Source of the DNA: Aquificota bacterium | GTDB lineage: Bacteria; Aquificota; Aquificia; Aquificales; Hydrogenothermaceae | DNA length: 64,000 nt | NCBI GenBank assembly: GCA_013153635.1 | Contig: JAADDZ010000021.1 | Coordinates: 35,905 to 99,904, forward strand | Direction: 5' to 3' | Part shown: positions 44,395-53,850 of the stretch, piece by piece | How positions within the stretch are numbered: position 1 is the stretch's first letter | How the letters are laid out: each line of letters begins with the position of its first letter | Translations under genes and position numbers: made by a program | Notes under the pieces: generated by a model | What the model was told of the DNA's origin: nothing | Database searches by the model: none | Seen by the model: the letters and a program-made list of their open reading frames with translations, nothing else

Positions 44395-45987
44395 ATGGCA
44401 AAGATGAAAAATTTACTAAAACAACAGCTTTTTATAGGTTTTTTCGTTTTTCTACTGTTCACAAAAATCAGCACAGCTGAAGAATCTACAAAAGAGTACC
44501 TTGATACTCTTGATGAGAAAGATATAGGTATCGTTATCGGGATAACCACCTCCTCTTCTAAAGTAATATCCACTCTAGACCAACAAAAAGAAAACCTAAA
44601 TCTCAAACTAAAATTAGACATAAAAGAAAAAGCCCAAATCCAACCATGGCTTAGATATTACAAAAAGCGTGCATACCATTCAGTAAAGATATATGTAAAT
44701 AGAGGAAAACCTTATATCCCAGTAATAAAACAGATTTTCCAAAAATATCAGATTCCTGACGATTTCGTCTTTTTACCTATTATAGAGAGTCACTTTAATA
44801 TAAAAGCTAAATCTCCCGCTGGAGCGGCTGGTCTATGGCAGTTTATTCCCCAAACTGGAAAGATGTACGGACTACTGATAAACAAATGGGTTGATGAAAG
44901 ACTAGACCCTGTAGAATCTACAAAAGCGGCGGCACTATACCTAAAAGACCTTTATAACATTTTTGATGATTGGATGCTAGCCCTTGCAAGTTACAATACT
45001 GGAGAAGGTTTAATCATTAGAAAAATAAACAAATACGGTGGAACAAACTTTTGGGACATTCATGAATATCTGTCAAAAGAAACGAGAAACTATGTCCCCT
45101 CCTTTTTAGCAGTAGTACAAGTAGTAAAAGAGATGCTCAAAAAAGAAGATTTTAACTATGAGGATATATCTTTTGAGACAGTCAAAACAAAAGCTCCCCT
45201 CTCCCTAAAATTTATATCACAAACAGTAGGAATACCCTATAAAACATTAGAAGAGCTAAACCCTCACCTAAAAAAAGGAATAACACCTCCCAACATAGAA
45301 CACTATCACATATATGTACCAAAAGGATTTAAACTAGCAGTAGAAACTGTACTAGAAAAGACCCCCCTACAAAAATATAGAGTTCTAAAAGAGTACAGTG
45401 TAAAAAAGGGAGACAGTCTACTAGGCATCGCAAAAAAGTTTGGCACTACAGTAAAATACCTAAAAAAGATAAACAACATAAAATCAAACATACTCATAGC
45501 TGACTCTTTTATAAAAGTTCCGTCATACATACAGGCATACCCTCTCTACACTGATAAAATACTAGACCTAAGTGAAGACATCGTTTACACCTCAAAAGGC
45601 ATTATATACAAAGTAAAAAAAGGAGATACTTTAGCATCAATATCAAAGAAGTTTAGAGTTTCTATAAAACAGCTAAAAAGATGGAATAAAATAGACAAAT
45701 ATATATATCCAAACCAAAAAATCGTTATATACAGAAAGATACACAGGCATCTTGGAGGAAAAAAGATAGTAAAGAGGAACATAAAATACCTAAAAAAAAT
45801 CGTTAAAAAACGGAAACCTACATTCAAATATATATACTACAAAGTAAAAAAAGGAGATTCTCTCTCTCTTATATCCAAAAAATTCGGTGTTCCTATTTCT
45901 GACATAAAAAAATGGAATAACATAAAAGGTAACATCATAGTAATAGGAGAAACATTAACAATAATAAAAAGAGTAGCCTCAAAATGA
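44395..45987 (+). CDS. Lytic murein transglycosylase MltD-like with three LysM domains
   Basis: Cleaves the glycan strands of peptidoglycan in the periplasm. The 530 residues comprise an N-terminal signal segment (QQLFIGFFVFLLFTKISTA), an SLT domain with the catalytic Glu131 (IIESHFN) and SPAGAAGLWQFIPQTG, then LALASYNTGEGL. Three LysM motifs follow, each opening with V-K-K-G-D-(S/T)-L. The domain order matches MltD, though no lipobox is seen. It overlaps the PsiE gene by four bases, so the two are coupled. The ATG at 44404 is an alternative start. Confidence 0.9.
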   Translation: MAKMKNLLKQQLFIGFFVFLLFTKISTAEESTKEYLDTLDEKDIGIVIGITTSSSKVISTLDQQKENLNLKLKLDIKEKAQIQPWLRYYKKRAYHSVKIYVNRGKPYIPVIKQIFQKYQIPDDFVFLPIIESHFNIKAKSPAGAAGLWQFIPQTGKMYGLLINKWVDERLDPVESTKAAALYLKDLYNIFDDWMLALASYNTGEGLIIRKINKYGGTNFWDIHEYLSKETRNYVPSFLAVVQVVKEMLKKEDFNYEDISFETVKTKAPLSLKFISQTVGIPYKTLEELNPHLKKGITPPNIEHYHIYVPKGFKLAVETVLEKTPLQKYRVLKEYSVKKGDSLLGIAKKFGTTVKYLKKINNIKSNILIADSFIKVPSYIQAYPLYTDKILDLSEDIVYTSKGIIYKVKKGDTLASISKKFRVSIKQLKRWNKIDKYIYPNQKIVIYRKIHRHLGGKKIVKRNIKYLKKIVKKRKPTFKYIYYKVKKGDSLSLISKKFGVPISDIKKWNNIKGNIIVIGETLTIIKRVASK

Positions 45988-46463
45988 AACGAAAGATAAA
46001 GAAGTTAGTAGAGCCTCACCAGATACATTCAAAATTAGGGGACACTTTCGAATTTATCGGAGACTTGTTTATAGTATTTCTGATAATACTCCTGTTCTAT
46101 CTAGGATTTCTCGCCCTTATTGACATAGGAGAAGACCTAGTAGCCAGAACCGTTCCTTTTGAAGAACTGATAGCCAAATTTATATACGTCTTTATTCTCA
46201 CTGAACTGTTTAGATTAATGATTATCTACCTTAGAGAAAGAAGAGTAGATGTCCCAACAGTGATAAAAACCACACTTATAGCTATACTTAGAGAAGTTAT
46301 AATAAAAGCTCCTCACTACAAATTTATGGATTTTATAGGTATAGGATTTTTACTTCTCGTTTTGGGAATACTTCTATATGTACCAGAAATCTTTTTAAAA
46401 AGAGAATCAAAAACAAGAAAAAAATATATTAAAAGATACAAAATTAAAGCTAGCCGAAAGTAA
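45984..46463 (+). CDS. PsiE-like membrane protein
   Basis: A 159-residue protein with four hydrophobic segments and the family-like cytoplasmic motif YLRERRVDVPTVIKTTLIAILREVII, resembling phosphate-starvation-inducible PsiE. It ends in a strongly basic tail (RESKTRKKYIKRYKIKASRK). The function of the family is unknown. It is translationally coupled to the transglycosylase and overlaps the convergent ZIP gene by 14 bases. Confidence 0.75.
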   Translation: MKRKIKKLVEPHQIHSKLGDTFEFIGDLFIVFLIILLFYLGFLALIDIGEDLVARTVPFEELIAKFIYVFILTELFRLMIIYLRERRVDVPTVIKTTLIAILREVIIKAPHYKFMDFIGIGFLLLVLGILLYVPEIFLKRESKTRKKYIKRYKIKASRK

Positions 46464-47226
46464 CATCTAATACCATCATAACGATAAACCCTATCAAAAG
46501 CCCTATCGTAGCTTCCATCTCATACCCTTTTTTATGAGTTTGAGGAATAATCTCTTTACTTATCACAAATATCATAGCTCCCGCCGCAAACGCCAAACCA
46601 ATAGGCAAAACTACATAACTAAAACCGAATACCAAAACACCCACCACTCCACCTATCGGCTCTACAATACTAGATAGAAAAGTTACCCAAAAAATACGAG
46701 AAACACGATAACCTTTTGCAACAAGTGTTAAAGCAACCGCTAACCCTTCTGGAATATTCTGGATTCCAATACCAACTGCAAGAGTCAATCCTTTTGAAAT
46801 ATCTCCTGTCATAAAACCTATAGCGGAAGACATTCCTTCTGGAAAATTGTGAACTGTTATAGCAAGTATAAAAATCCATACACTTTTAATCTCTTTTGAG
46901 TTTTTATTATCTATACCTACAAAATAATCTTCTGGTATAAATCTATCAGCCAAGAAAAATATAAAGGCCCCTAAAGAAAGACCAAATGCAACAATCACCG
47001 CTGTTAAAAATCTATTCTCATAGCTTGATAAAGCCAATTCAACAGATGGATTCAAAAGAGAAAAAAAGGAGGCGGCTAACATGACACCGGCACTAAAACC
47101 AAGTAATATATCTTCTACTTTAGGAGATACTCTTTTACCAAAAACAACAGGAAAAGCCCCGATTAGCGTCATAAGTCCAGCGATAGAACTAGCTAATATC
47201 CCGTAAAACGCTAATTCTACATTCAA
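46450..47226 (-). CDS. ZIP family metal transporter
   Basis: A 258-residue inner-membrane permease with eight predicted segments. The metal-binding helices IV and V carry HNFPEGMSSAIGF and GIQNIPEGLAVAL, the ZIP signatures for Zn2+ or similar divalent metals. It resembles ZupT. It lies 12 bases after the RHH-PAS-GGDEF-EAL gene on the same strand, but a shared function is not evident. The substrate range cannot be told from sequence. Confidence 0.92.
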   Translation of the reverse strand: MNVELAFYGILASSIAGLMTLIGAFPVVFGKRVSPKVEDILLGFSAGVMLAASFFSLLNPSVELALSSYENRFLTAVIVAFGLSLGAFIFFLADRFIPEDYFVGIDNKNSKEIKSVWIFILAITVHNFPEGMSSAIGFMTGDISKGLTLAVGIGIQNIPEGLAVALTLVAKGYRVSRIFWVTFLSSIVEPIGGVVGVLVFGFSYVVLPIGLAFAAGAMIFVISKEIIPQTHKKGYEMEATIGLLIGFIVMMVLDVTFG

Positions 47227-47237
47227 CTGAACTCTCT

Positions 47238-49058
47238 TTAGGCGGCAATAATCTCTTTAAGGTCTCTAGGAACTTCTAAAAAGTAACCTTGACAGTAATC
47301 AATGTCCAAGGCTTTTACCTTCTCATATAGCTTCTTATCTTCTACTCCCATAGCAACAGTTTTTATCCCAAACTCCTTTGACAACTCAACAATCGTTTTA
47401 ACGAGAGATTCATTCTTTTTGTCATCAGCGATACTTTTGATAAGATGTTTATCGAACTTTAACATAGAAACAATCTTATCATTGTACAAATCAATCATAA
47501 GTTTTATGGGACAATGTTTTTCTCCAAAGTTATCAAAAACCATATCAAGATTGTATCTGTTTGCTACATCTTTTATAACTTTTAGATTTTCTAAAAAGTC
47601 TGATTCAGGAATCTCAAAACTCGTGTTCTCTCTTAAGTCTATAAGAAGGTCTACAAAATCTTTAGAAGACGTTTCACACTGATAAACTGTTAAATAACTA
47701 AGATTAACGAATAATCTTGTACTTATCTTATGTTTTATCTGATTTATCTCTCTCAAAATCGCTTTATCTATAAACAAAATAAGCCCTGTAGCATATGCAG
47801 TAAAAATAAAATCCTTAGCTTCTATTATCTTTTTATTGTGTTTCACTCTGAAAAAAACTTCGTATCCTAAAAGGTGTTTATTTTTCAAAGAATATATCCC
47901 CTGTAGGTAAGGAACTATATTCTTATTTTGTATCGCATTATACAAAAGCCTCTCATTCTCTAAACCCTTAGTTATCATACCTTGGGAAACAATCAACGGC
48001 TCCTTGTGAACAGTATTTTTCCGCTTAGACAGTTCCACCTCCAACTGTATCAAAAGATTTTCTGCATCTATATCTCCGTTAGGACTTAGTTTGCAACCTA
48101 TCAATGATATAGAAGGAATCCTTATAGTATTTCCTGTGGAATCCTTTAGATATACATGCTGAAGGAGATTTTTCATCTGTTTAACTACCGTTTTAATATT
48201 AATATTACCCTCTATCAAAACAGAAAATTCGTCTTCCCCTGTTTTGCCAAGAATGTACTTGATATTCTTCCTTTTAAAGAAGTATTGCAACTCTTTTGCC
48301 GCTTTCCTAAGATACAGGTTGCCCATCTCAATACCGTATATCTTATTGAAATATTTAAAGTTATAAATATCTATCAAAACTATGTATCCATTTAAGTTTA
48401 GTTTACGAATCTCTGGAAGCCTCTTTGATATTATCTCAAGGAAACCAGCTCTATTTGGAAGCTGGGTAACACAATCGATATTACAGGCGGAAGAACTCTC
48501 CTTTAGAAGACTGTTTAGTTTATCTTGAGTCTCTTTTAGTTTTTCTTTTATGTATATCTCTTGGGTTGTATCTCTTGCGATACCAAGTATCCCGATTATG
48601 TCCCCTTTCTCATCTTTAATAGGTACCTTTGTAACCTCCAAATAATACTTATCCCCGTTTTTATCAAAAATCTCTATGCTAGTGTACGGTTCTTTGGTAT
48701 TTATGGCTCTCATATCTCCATATATACATGTTTTTGCCATCTCTTCATCAAGAAAATCTATGTTAGGTTTATCCAAAATATCAGTGATAGAGTCAATCCC
48801 AAAAAACTCTAAAAATCTCTTATTTGCGTACTTGTACTTTAGAGAGTTATCTTTTATCCATATCAATTCTGGAAAGAGATTTAAAATAGACAAACTTATA
48901 TTCTCAAGCAGTCCTTTCTCTTCACATTCTATCCCTTTCTGTATAAAGTATGAAGCTATCTTAGAAAGAGAAACTTTCCTCTCTTTTGCATATTTCTTTA
49001 GTTTATTTTTAAGCCTTTTTTCTACTATTACACTTAAAATAGGTTTATTTGTAGCCAT
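47238..49058 (-). CDS. Ribbon-helix-helix/PAS/degenerate GGDEF/degenerate EAL fusion
   Basis: A 606-residue protein. An N-terminal RHH-like unit (residues 4-44: ILSVIVEKRLKNKLKKYAK, then VSLSKIASYFIQKG) precedes a PAS domain (about 65-175), a GGDEF domain (190-350) and an EAL domain (370-605). GGDEF reads GEDEF; the EAL motif reads EVF; DDFG reads DNFG, removing a metal-binding Asp. Enzyme activity is thus doubtful, while the LKFD, MGVE and YCQGY surroundings remain. It may sense c-di-GMP and act on DNA, which would be unusual; this is inference. An AGAGGGTGG precedes the ATG. Confidence 0.8.
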   Translation of the reverse strand: MATNKPILSVIVEKRLKNKLKKYAKERKVSLSKIASYFIQKGIECEEKGLLENISLSILNLFPELIWIKDNSLKYKYANKRFLEFFGIDSITDILDKPNIDFLDEEMAKTCIYGDMRAINTKEPYTSIEIFDKNGDKYYLEVTKVPIKDEKGDIIGILGIARDTTQEIYIKEKLKETQDKLNSLLKESSSACNIDCVTQLPNRAGFLEIISKRLPEIRKLNLNGYIVLIDIYNFKYFNKIYGIEMGNLYLRKAAKELQYFFKRKNIKYILGKTGEDEFSVLIEGNINIKTVVKQMKNLLQHVYLKDSTGNTIRIPSISLIGCKLSPNGDIDAENLLIQLEVELSKRKNTVHKEPLIVSQGMITKGLENERLLYNAIQNKNIVPYLQGIYSLKNKHLLGYEVFFRVKHNKKIIEAKDFIFTAYATGLILFIDKAILREINQIKHKISTRLFVNLSYLTVYQCETSSKDFVDLLIDLRENTSFEIPESDFLENLKVIKDVANRYNLDMVFDNFGEKHCPIKLMIDLYNDKIVSMLKFDKHLIKSIADDKKNESLVKTIVELSKEFGIKTVAMGVEDKKLYEKVKALDIDYCQGYFLEVPRDLKEIIAA

Positions 49059-49089
49059 ATTTATACCACCCTCTTACCCTTTCCATTCC

Positions 49090-49117
49090 TTGAAGATTGA
49101 TTAAGACCTATTATAAT
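49090..49117 (+). promoter_or_regulatory. Promoter for ribD with a very short leader
   Basis: TTGAAG (49090-49095), 16 bases, then TATAAT (49112-49117). The ATG at 49127 is ten bases after the -10 box, so the untranslated leader would be only a few bases. There is no room for an FMN riboswitch. Confidence 0.5.
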
Positions 49118-49126
49118 ATATATCCT

Positions 49127-50227
49127 ATGAAAAACGACAATTTTTACATGAATCTTGCTTTGGAGCTTGCCAAAAGAGAAAAAGGAATAACCCACCCTAA
49201 TCCTACAGTAGCGGCTGTCCTTGTAAAAAATGGAAAAATCATAGGGAAAGGTGTTCACAAAGGCGCAGGTAAACCTCATGCTGAAATAGAAGCAATAAAC
49301 GACGCCCAAAAAAAAGGAGCATCTCCAAAAGGTGCAACGATGTACGTAACTCTAGAGCCTTGCTGTCATTATGGCAGAACCCCTCCATGTACTAACGCTA
49401 TTATAGAGCATAATATTAAAAGGGTCGTAATAGGAACAAAAGACCCAAACCCAACAGTGGCAGGAAAGGGAATAAAACTCCTCCAAGAAAAAGGAATAAC
49501 AGTAAAAACAGGTGTCTTAGAAGAATACGCAAAACAGCTCAATGAAGATTTTTTTACCTACATAACCCAAAAACGCCCATTCGTTCACCTAAAAATAGCC
49601 CAAACCTTAGATGGAAAAATAGCATCTTATACAGGTAGCTCAAAATGGATAACAAATGAAAAATCTCGAAAGTACGCTCACAAGCTAAGAAAGGAAGCTG
49701 GTGCTGTTTTAGTTGGAATAAACACTGTACTAAAAGACAACTCTAAACTCACTGTAAGACATGTAGAAACAGACAAACAGCCAAAGAAAATAATCATAGA
49801 TAAAGAACTAAAGATACCCCTTCAAGCAGACTTGCTGTCCACAGAGGGAGAAAGCATAATAATAACATCTGAATATGCTGATAAAGAAAAGATAAAAAAA
49901 CTAAAAGACAAAGGTATAAAGATAGAAAAACTTCCAGTCAAAGAAGGTCTCTTTGAGATAGAAGATTTGCTAAACCTACTATTTGAATTAGAAATCGTAC
50001 AAATCCTCGTAGAAGGAGGAGCTAAAACGATAACAAAATTCTTAAAATCTGGTTTTGTAGATAGATTTTCTATATTCATAGCTCCAAAAATATTAGGAGA
50101 AGAAGGACTATCCTCTATTGGTAAACTAGATATAGAAGACATAAAAGACAGCTACAAGTTTTACGTAGAGAAGCTAAAGAGATTCGACGACGATATATAT
50201 CTTTCTTTAAAACCTTCTAAAAGATAA
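49127..50227 (+). CDS. ribD: Bifunctional riboflavin deaminase/reductase
   Basis: Deaminates and then reduces the pyrimidine intermediate of riboflavin synthesis. The N-terminal deaminase (about 1-145) has the zinc motifs HAEIEA and PCCHYGRTPPC; the C-terminal reductase (about 150-366) has LKIAQTLDGKIAS and LVEGGAKT. The frame is open upstream to 49097, but the ATG at 49127 matches the family start (NFYMNLALELAKREKG) and the promoter position. ribBA lies about 1 kb downstream, separated by a Nudix gene and a cytochrome. Confidence 0.95.
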   Translation: MKNDNFYMNLALELAKREKGITHPNPTVAAVLVKNGKIIGKGVHKGAGKPHAEIEAINDAQKKGASPKGATMYVTLEPCCHYGRTPPCTNAIIEHNIKRVVIGTKDPNPTVAGKGIKLLQEKGITVKTGVLEEYAKQLNEDFFTYITQKRPFVHLKIAQTLDGKIASYTGSSKWITNEKSRKYAHKLRKEAGAVLVGINTVLKDNSKLTVRHVETDKQPKKIIIDKELKIPLQADLLSTEGESIIITSEYADKEKIKKLKDKGIKIEKLPVKEGLFEIEDLLNLLFELEIVQILVEGGAKTITKFLKSGFVDRFSIFIAPKILGEEGLSSIGKLDIEDIKDSYKFYVEKLKRFDDDIYLSLKPSKR

Positions 50228-50270
50228 CATTATAATAATGTTATTATTTTAAAATAACGAAAGGTGAAAT

Positions 50271-50681
50271 ATGGCTGTTAAAACCCCTTTCTTAGCAACT
50301 GACGGTATAGTTCAGATTTTTGATGAAAAAGACAACTTTAAAGGGATAGTTCTCATAGAGAGAAAAAATTTTCCGCTAGGTTTCGCTATTCCCGGAGGTT
50401 TTGTAGATATTGGAGAGACAGTAGAACAGGCAGTTAAAAGAGAGATGAAAGAAGAGATAAACCTTGATGTACAGATTATAAACCAACTTGGGGTATATTC
50501 AGACCCATCAAGAGACCCAAGATTCCATGTAGTTTCTGTTGTTTTTGTATGCAAAGCATACGGCACACCAAAAAGTGGAAGTGACGCTAAACAAGCATAC
50601 ATCTATAAACTAGAAGAGATTCCTTTTGATAAGCTTGTATTTGACCATGCTAAAATACTAAAAGATTATATAAACAGATAA
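50271..50681 (+). CDS. Nudix hydrolase
   Basis: A 136-residue pyrophosphohydrolase. The Nudix box at about residues 42-64 reads [20 protein letters not shown] and continues INLDV; Asn replaces the usual Gly late in the box, while the catalytic REXXEE is intact. The substrate is unknown; ADP-ribose and nucleotide analogues are common for this size. A good AAAGGTGA precedes the ATG. It lies 43 bases after ribD and 12 before a cytochrome gene. Confidence 0.9.
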   Translation: MAVKTPFLATDGIVQIFDEKDNFKGIVLIERKNFPLGFAIPGGFVDIGETVEQAVKREMKEEINLDVQIINQLGVYSDPSRDPRFHVVSVVFVCKAYGTPKSGSDAKQAYIYKLEEIPFDKLVFDHAKILKDYINR

Positions 50682-50693
50682 AAGGAGGGTATT

Positions 50694-51092
50694 ATGAAAA
50701 AAATATTACTAACATTACTACTAGTAAGCTCTATCACCTTTGCCGCAGACAAAAAAGAATACAACCTAGCAGAAGTGATGAAAACTCTAGAAGAGGCAAC
50801 TATTAAAATCCTTAAAGGATTCCTATGGGACAACGACCAATGGATTATCGAAGGAGCCCACATCATAGCAAACCACCCAGAACCAGAGGGAGGAATGTTA
50901 AAATATGTAAGACCAGAAAGAAGAACACAAGCCTTTGGAAAATACCTAGAGAGACTAGACAAATTAGTTAGAGAAACTGCTCAAGACATAGAAACCCTAA
51001 CAAAACACAAGAAAAAAGGACTTGCAGCTGACAGATTTAACGATATGTTAAAAGCTTGTAATTCTTGTCATGCTGTATTTAGAGGTTGGTAA
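50694..51092 (+). CDS. Class II cytochrome c (cytochrome c'-like)
   Basis: A 132-residue secreted protein: signal peptide at residues 1-18 (cut near FAA), then a helical bundle with a single heme site CNSCHAVFRG at the C-terminus, the position diagnostic of c'-type cytochromes. A central Met-containing stretch (GGMLKYVRPE) could be an axial ligand region, but this is uncertain. Such proteins bind NO or carry electrons in the periplasm. A strong AAAGGAGGG precedes the ATG. Confidence 0.88.
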   Translation: MKKILLTLLLVSSITFAADKKEYNLAEVMKTLEEATIKILKGFLWDNDQWIIEGAHIIANHPEPEGGMLKYVRPERRTQAFGKYLERLDKLVRETAQDIETLTKHKKKGLAADRFNDMLKACNSCHAVFRGW

Positions 51093-51156
51093 TTTGAAAA
51101 ATAAGATTTTTGGGAAATCTTATATAAACCTTTAACAAAAATCAAGAGGCAGATAT

Positions 51157-52404
51157 ATGGATATAGTTTTCAATACAATCGAAGAAGCTATAGAAGACAT
51201 AAAACAAGGGAAAATGGTAATAGTCGTTGACGACCCTGATAGGGAAAACGAAGGAGACCTTGTAATAGCCGCAGAGAAAGTAACCCCAGAAGCTATAAAC
51301 TTTATGGCAAAAGAAGCTAGAGGGTTAATCTGCTTATCTTTACTACCTCAAAGATTAGAAGAACTAGACATACCCCTTATGACCACAAATAATACAGACC
51401 CAAAAGGAACCGCTTTTTGTGTATCTATAGATGCACACCCAAAACACGGCACAACTACAGGAATTTCTGCATATGATAGAGCCACTACTATAAAACTTGC
51501 GGTTAGTCCTGATGCAAGACCTCAAGATTTCGTAAAACCGGGACATATCTTTCCACTTATGTCTAAAAAGGGAGGGGTTTTAGAGAGAACAGGACATACA
51601 GAAGCATCTGTAGACCTTGCAAGGCTAGCTGGTTTATATCCTGCAGGGGTTATATGCGAAATAATGAAAGAAGATGGAACTATGGCGAGACTACCAGAAC
51701 TGATAGAATTTGCAAAGAAACACAACTTAAAAATCATAACTATAGCAGACCTAGTCAAATACAGGCTAAAAAAAGAAAAATTTGTGGTACAAAAAGCACA
51801 AGCATACCTTCCTACAAGGTATGGAACATTTAAGATATACGGATACGAAAATACATTAGACGGTCTAGAACATATAGCATTAGTGATGGGGGATATAAAG
51901 CCAGAAGAACCTGTACTAGTAAGAGTACATTCAGAATGTCTCACTGGTGATGTTTTTGGCTCTCTTAGATGTGACTGTCAGTCCCAGCTCCACTCTGCCC
52001 TAGAGAAGATAGCAAAAGAAGGAAAAGGAGTCCTTATCTACATGAGAGGTCACGAAGGAAGAGGTATAGGTATAATAAACAAAATAAAAGCTTATGCTCT
52101 TCAAGAGAAAGGGTACGATACAGTAGAGGCAAACCACAAACTAGGATTTCAAACAGACCTTAGAGATTTTGGAACAGGCGCCCAGATACTTAGAGACATA
52201 GGTGTTAGAAAGATGAAGCTTATGACAAACAACCCAAGAAAGATAGTAGCTCTAAAAGGTTTTGGTCTGGAAGTAGTAGAAAGAGTACCTCTAATAACGA
52301 ACCCAAATCCTCACAATAAACAGTACCTAACAGCTAAAAAAGAAAAATGCGGTCACCTGTTAGAGGAACTTCAGGGGGAATTTTGTCCTATAGACGAAAA
52401 CTAG
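51157..52404 (+). CDS. ribBA: Bifunctional DHBP synthase/GTP cyclohydrolase II
   Basis: Supplies both precursors of riboflavin: 3,4-dihydroxy-2-butanone 4-phosphate (N-terminal half, with [12 protein letters not shown] and the HTEASVDL motif) and the pyrimidine from GTP (C-terminal half, zinc site C-x10-C-x-C in [17 protein letters not shown], and RGHEGRGIG). The 415-residue length is typical. It has an AGAGG ribosome site. It is downstream of ribD with two unrelated genes between; ribE and ribH are not in the window. Confidence 0.96.
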   Translation: MDIVFNTIEEAIEDIKQGKMVIVVDDPDRENEGDLVIAAEKVTPEAINFMAKEARGLICLSLLPQRLEELDIPLMTTNNTDPKGTAFCVSIDAHPKHGTTTGISAYDRATTIKLAVSPDARPQDFVKPGHIFPLMSKKGGVLERTGHTEASVDLARLAGLYPAGVICEIMKEDGTMARLPELIEFAKKHNLKIITIADLVKYRLKKEKFVVQKAQAYLPTRYGTFKIYGYENTLDGLEHIALVMGDIKPEEPVLVRVHSECLTGDVFGSLRCDCQSQLHSALEKIAKEGKGVLIYMRGHEGRGIGIINKIKAYALQEKGYDTVEANHKLGFQTDLRDFGTGAQILRDIGVRKMKLMTNNPRKIVALKGFGLEVVERVPLITNPNPHNKQYLTAKKEKCGHLLEELQGEFCPIDEN

Positions 52405-52453
52405 TATAAATATTATTTTAAATTCTAAAACAATCTAAATATTGAATGGTTTT

Positions 52454-53386
52454 ATGAAAAAAGTTATATTTTTAGGTGTATTTTTTCTCTTTTTTTCGTG
52501 TGAAAATACACAAAAACTTGCATACAAACTCTTTTTGGAAGAAGACCTTCTAAAAAGACCAAAATCAAAAAGATGTGCTGACTGCCATCAAAATATCTAT
52601 AATCAATGGAAAAACTCTAGACATAGTGTATCTTGGGTAAGTGACGACTTTAAAAAATCTTCTAACCGCTACTCAAAAATCAAATGTCTCTCTTGCCATG
52701 CACCACTAGAGATAGAGCCTCTAAAAGAACCAAAACTTAGAGATTTTCACAGAGAAGAGGGTATAAACTGTGTTTCATGTCATTTTAAAGAAAAGACAAA
52801 CTCTATGCATGGACCTTATGAAGTTTTTTCTCCTCCTCACTACTCAACCAAAGACCCAAACTACACAAAATCAAAAATTTGTGCAGGTTGCCACAGAGAA
52901 ACTTACAAACAGTGGAAAACTGCAAATACTCAAAAAAACTGTCAAAATTGCCACATGCCCTCTAAAAAAGATAACCTTATCCAAAAATTTCCATTTTATC
53001 TACTCCACAAAAAGAAAGAAGTACATAACCATTCATCTCCACCACTTATAGCATCAAAAGAAGATATAAAATTAAAAATAAAGGTACTAAAGGACGAAAT
53101 AAAAGTTTTAATAAAAAATACAGGGATTCCTCACAAGCTACCAACAGCTGACCAAGGAAAACCCAAACTATACATAAAAGCAGAATTTTTCCTAAATGGG
53201 GAAAAAGTAGATGAAGATAGTAATATGATTACCCACAAACAGGGGATAGAGTATAACAAGGAGAAGGAGTTCACCTTTTATAGTTTTGAAAATTTTGATT
53301 TAGTAAAAATCTCTGTAAGTAGGAAACTTTCATGGAAAAAGAAAGCAGAACCAATAACATCTATATCGCTAGACATAGAAAAATGA
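52454..53386 (+). CDS. Five-heme cytochrome c lipoprotein
   Basis: About 310 residues. The signal ends in a lipobox-like LFFSC, so the protein is probably membrane-tethered outside the cytoplasm. Five CxxCH heme motifs (CADCH, CLSCH, CVSCH, CAGCH, CQNCH) lie within the first 170 residues, with extra His (HREEG, HGPYEV) that may be axial ligands. The rest is beta-rich. The pattern resembles c554/NrfB-like multiheme cytochromes. The frame is open to a TTG at 52442; ATG at 52454 is preferred for the signal peptide. Its stop overlaps the rimI start. The electron partner is unknown. Confidence 0.85.
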   Translation: MKKVIFLGVFFLFFSCENTQKLAYKLFLEEDLLKRPKSKRCADCHQNIYNQWKNSRHSVSWVSDDFKKSSNRYSKIKCLSCHAPLEIEPLKEPKLRDFHREEGINCVSCHFKEKTNSMHGPYEVFSPPHYSTKDPNYTKSKICAGCHRETYKQWKTANTQKNCQNCHMPSKKDNLIQKFPFYLLHKKKEVHNHSSPPLIASKEDIKLKIKVLKDEIKVLIKNTGIPHKLPTADQGKPKLYIKAEFFLNGEKVDEDSNMITHKQGIEYNKEKEFTFYSFENFDLVKISVSRKLSWKKKAEPITSISLDIEK

Positions 53387-53850
53387 ACTTTGTAATAGAA
53401 AACTTTTCAGAAAAATATTTTAAACAGGTTAAACAGATAATCTGTTCTAACTTTCAAAACCCTTGGAAGGACAGTAATATCCTCTTCAAAGCAGAAAATT
53501 CTATCAAAAAAGTGGTAGTAGAGATAAACAGCTGTAAAGTTTTAGGGTATATAGATGGATACACTCTTTTAAATGAAGCAGACCTTTTACTGATAGTAGT
53601 TAGAAAAGAGTACCAAAATAGAGGTATAGGTTCTGCCCTTTTAAAGTACTTTTTAGACCATATAAAACAAAAAAATATACAAAGAGTCTATCTTGAAGTT
53701 TCTGAAAAAAATCAAACCGCTATAAATTTATATAAAAAATTTGGATTTGAGATATACGGAAGGAGAGAAAACTACTATGGAAATGGGGAAGATGCTATAC
53801 TAATGAAGTTAGAACTAAACGGTTTAGAGAAAAATGCAGATAAAAGGTAA
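53383..53850 (+). CDS. GNAT acetyltransferase, RimI-like
   Basis: A 155-residue N-acetyltransferase. The acetyl-CoA loop lies in VRKEYQNRGIGSALLKYF, and the following LEVSEKNQTAINLYKKFGFEIYGRRENYY is typical of ribosomal-protein S18 alanine acetyltransferases. I chose the ATG at 53383, which overlaps the preceding stop (ATGA). The longer frame from 53332 would overlap the cytochrome gene by 55 bases. It is coupled to hpt by a 17-base overlap. Confidence 0.85.
   Translation: MNFVIENFSEKYFKQVKQIICSNFQNPWKDSNILFKAENSIKKVVVEINSCKVLGYIDGYTLLNEADLLLIVVRKEYQNRGIGSALLKYFLDHIKQKNIQRVYLEVSEKNQTAINLYKKFGFEIYGRRENYYGNGEDAILMKLELNGLEKNADKR

Noticed and set aside
49097-49126. Upstream extension of ribD
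   Set aside because: It would place the start before the -10 box; the family start and promoter support the ATG at 49127.
51093-51156. FMN riboswitch upstream of ribBA or ribD
   Set aside because: The leaders are only about 65 bases and a few bases long, too short, and no conserved FMN-element sequence is seen.
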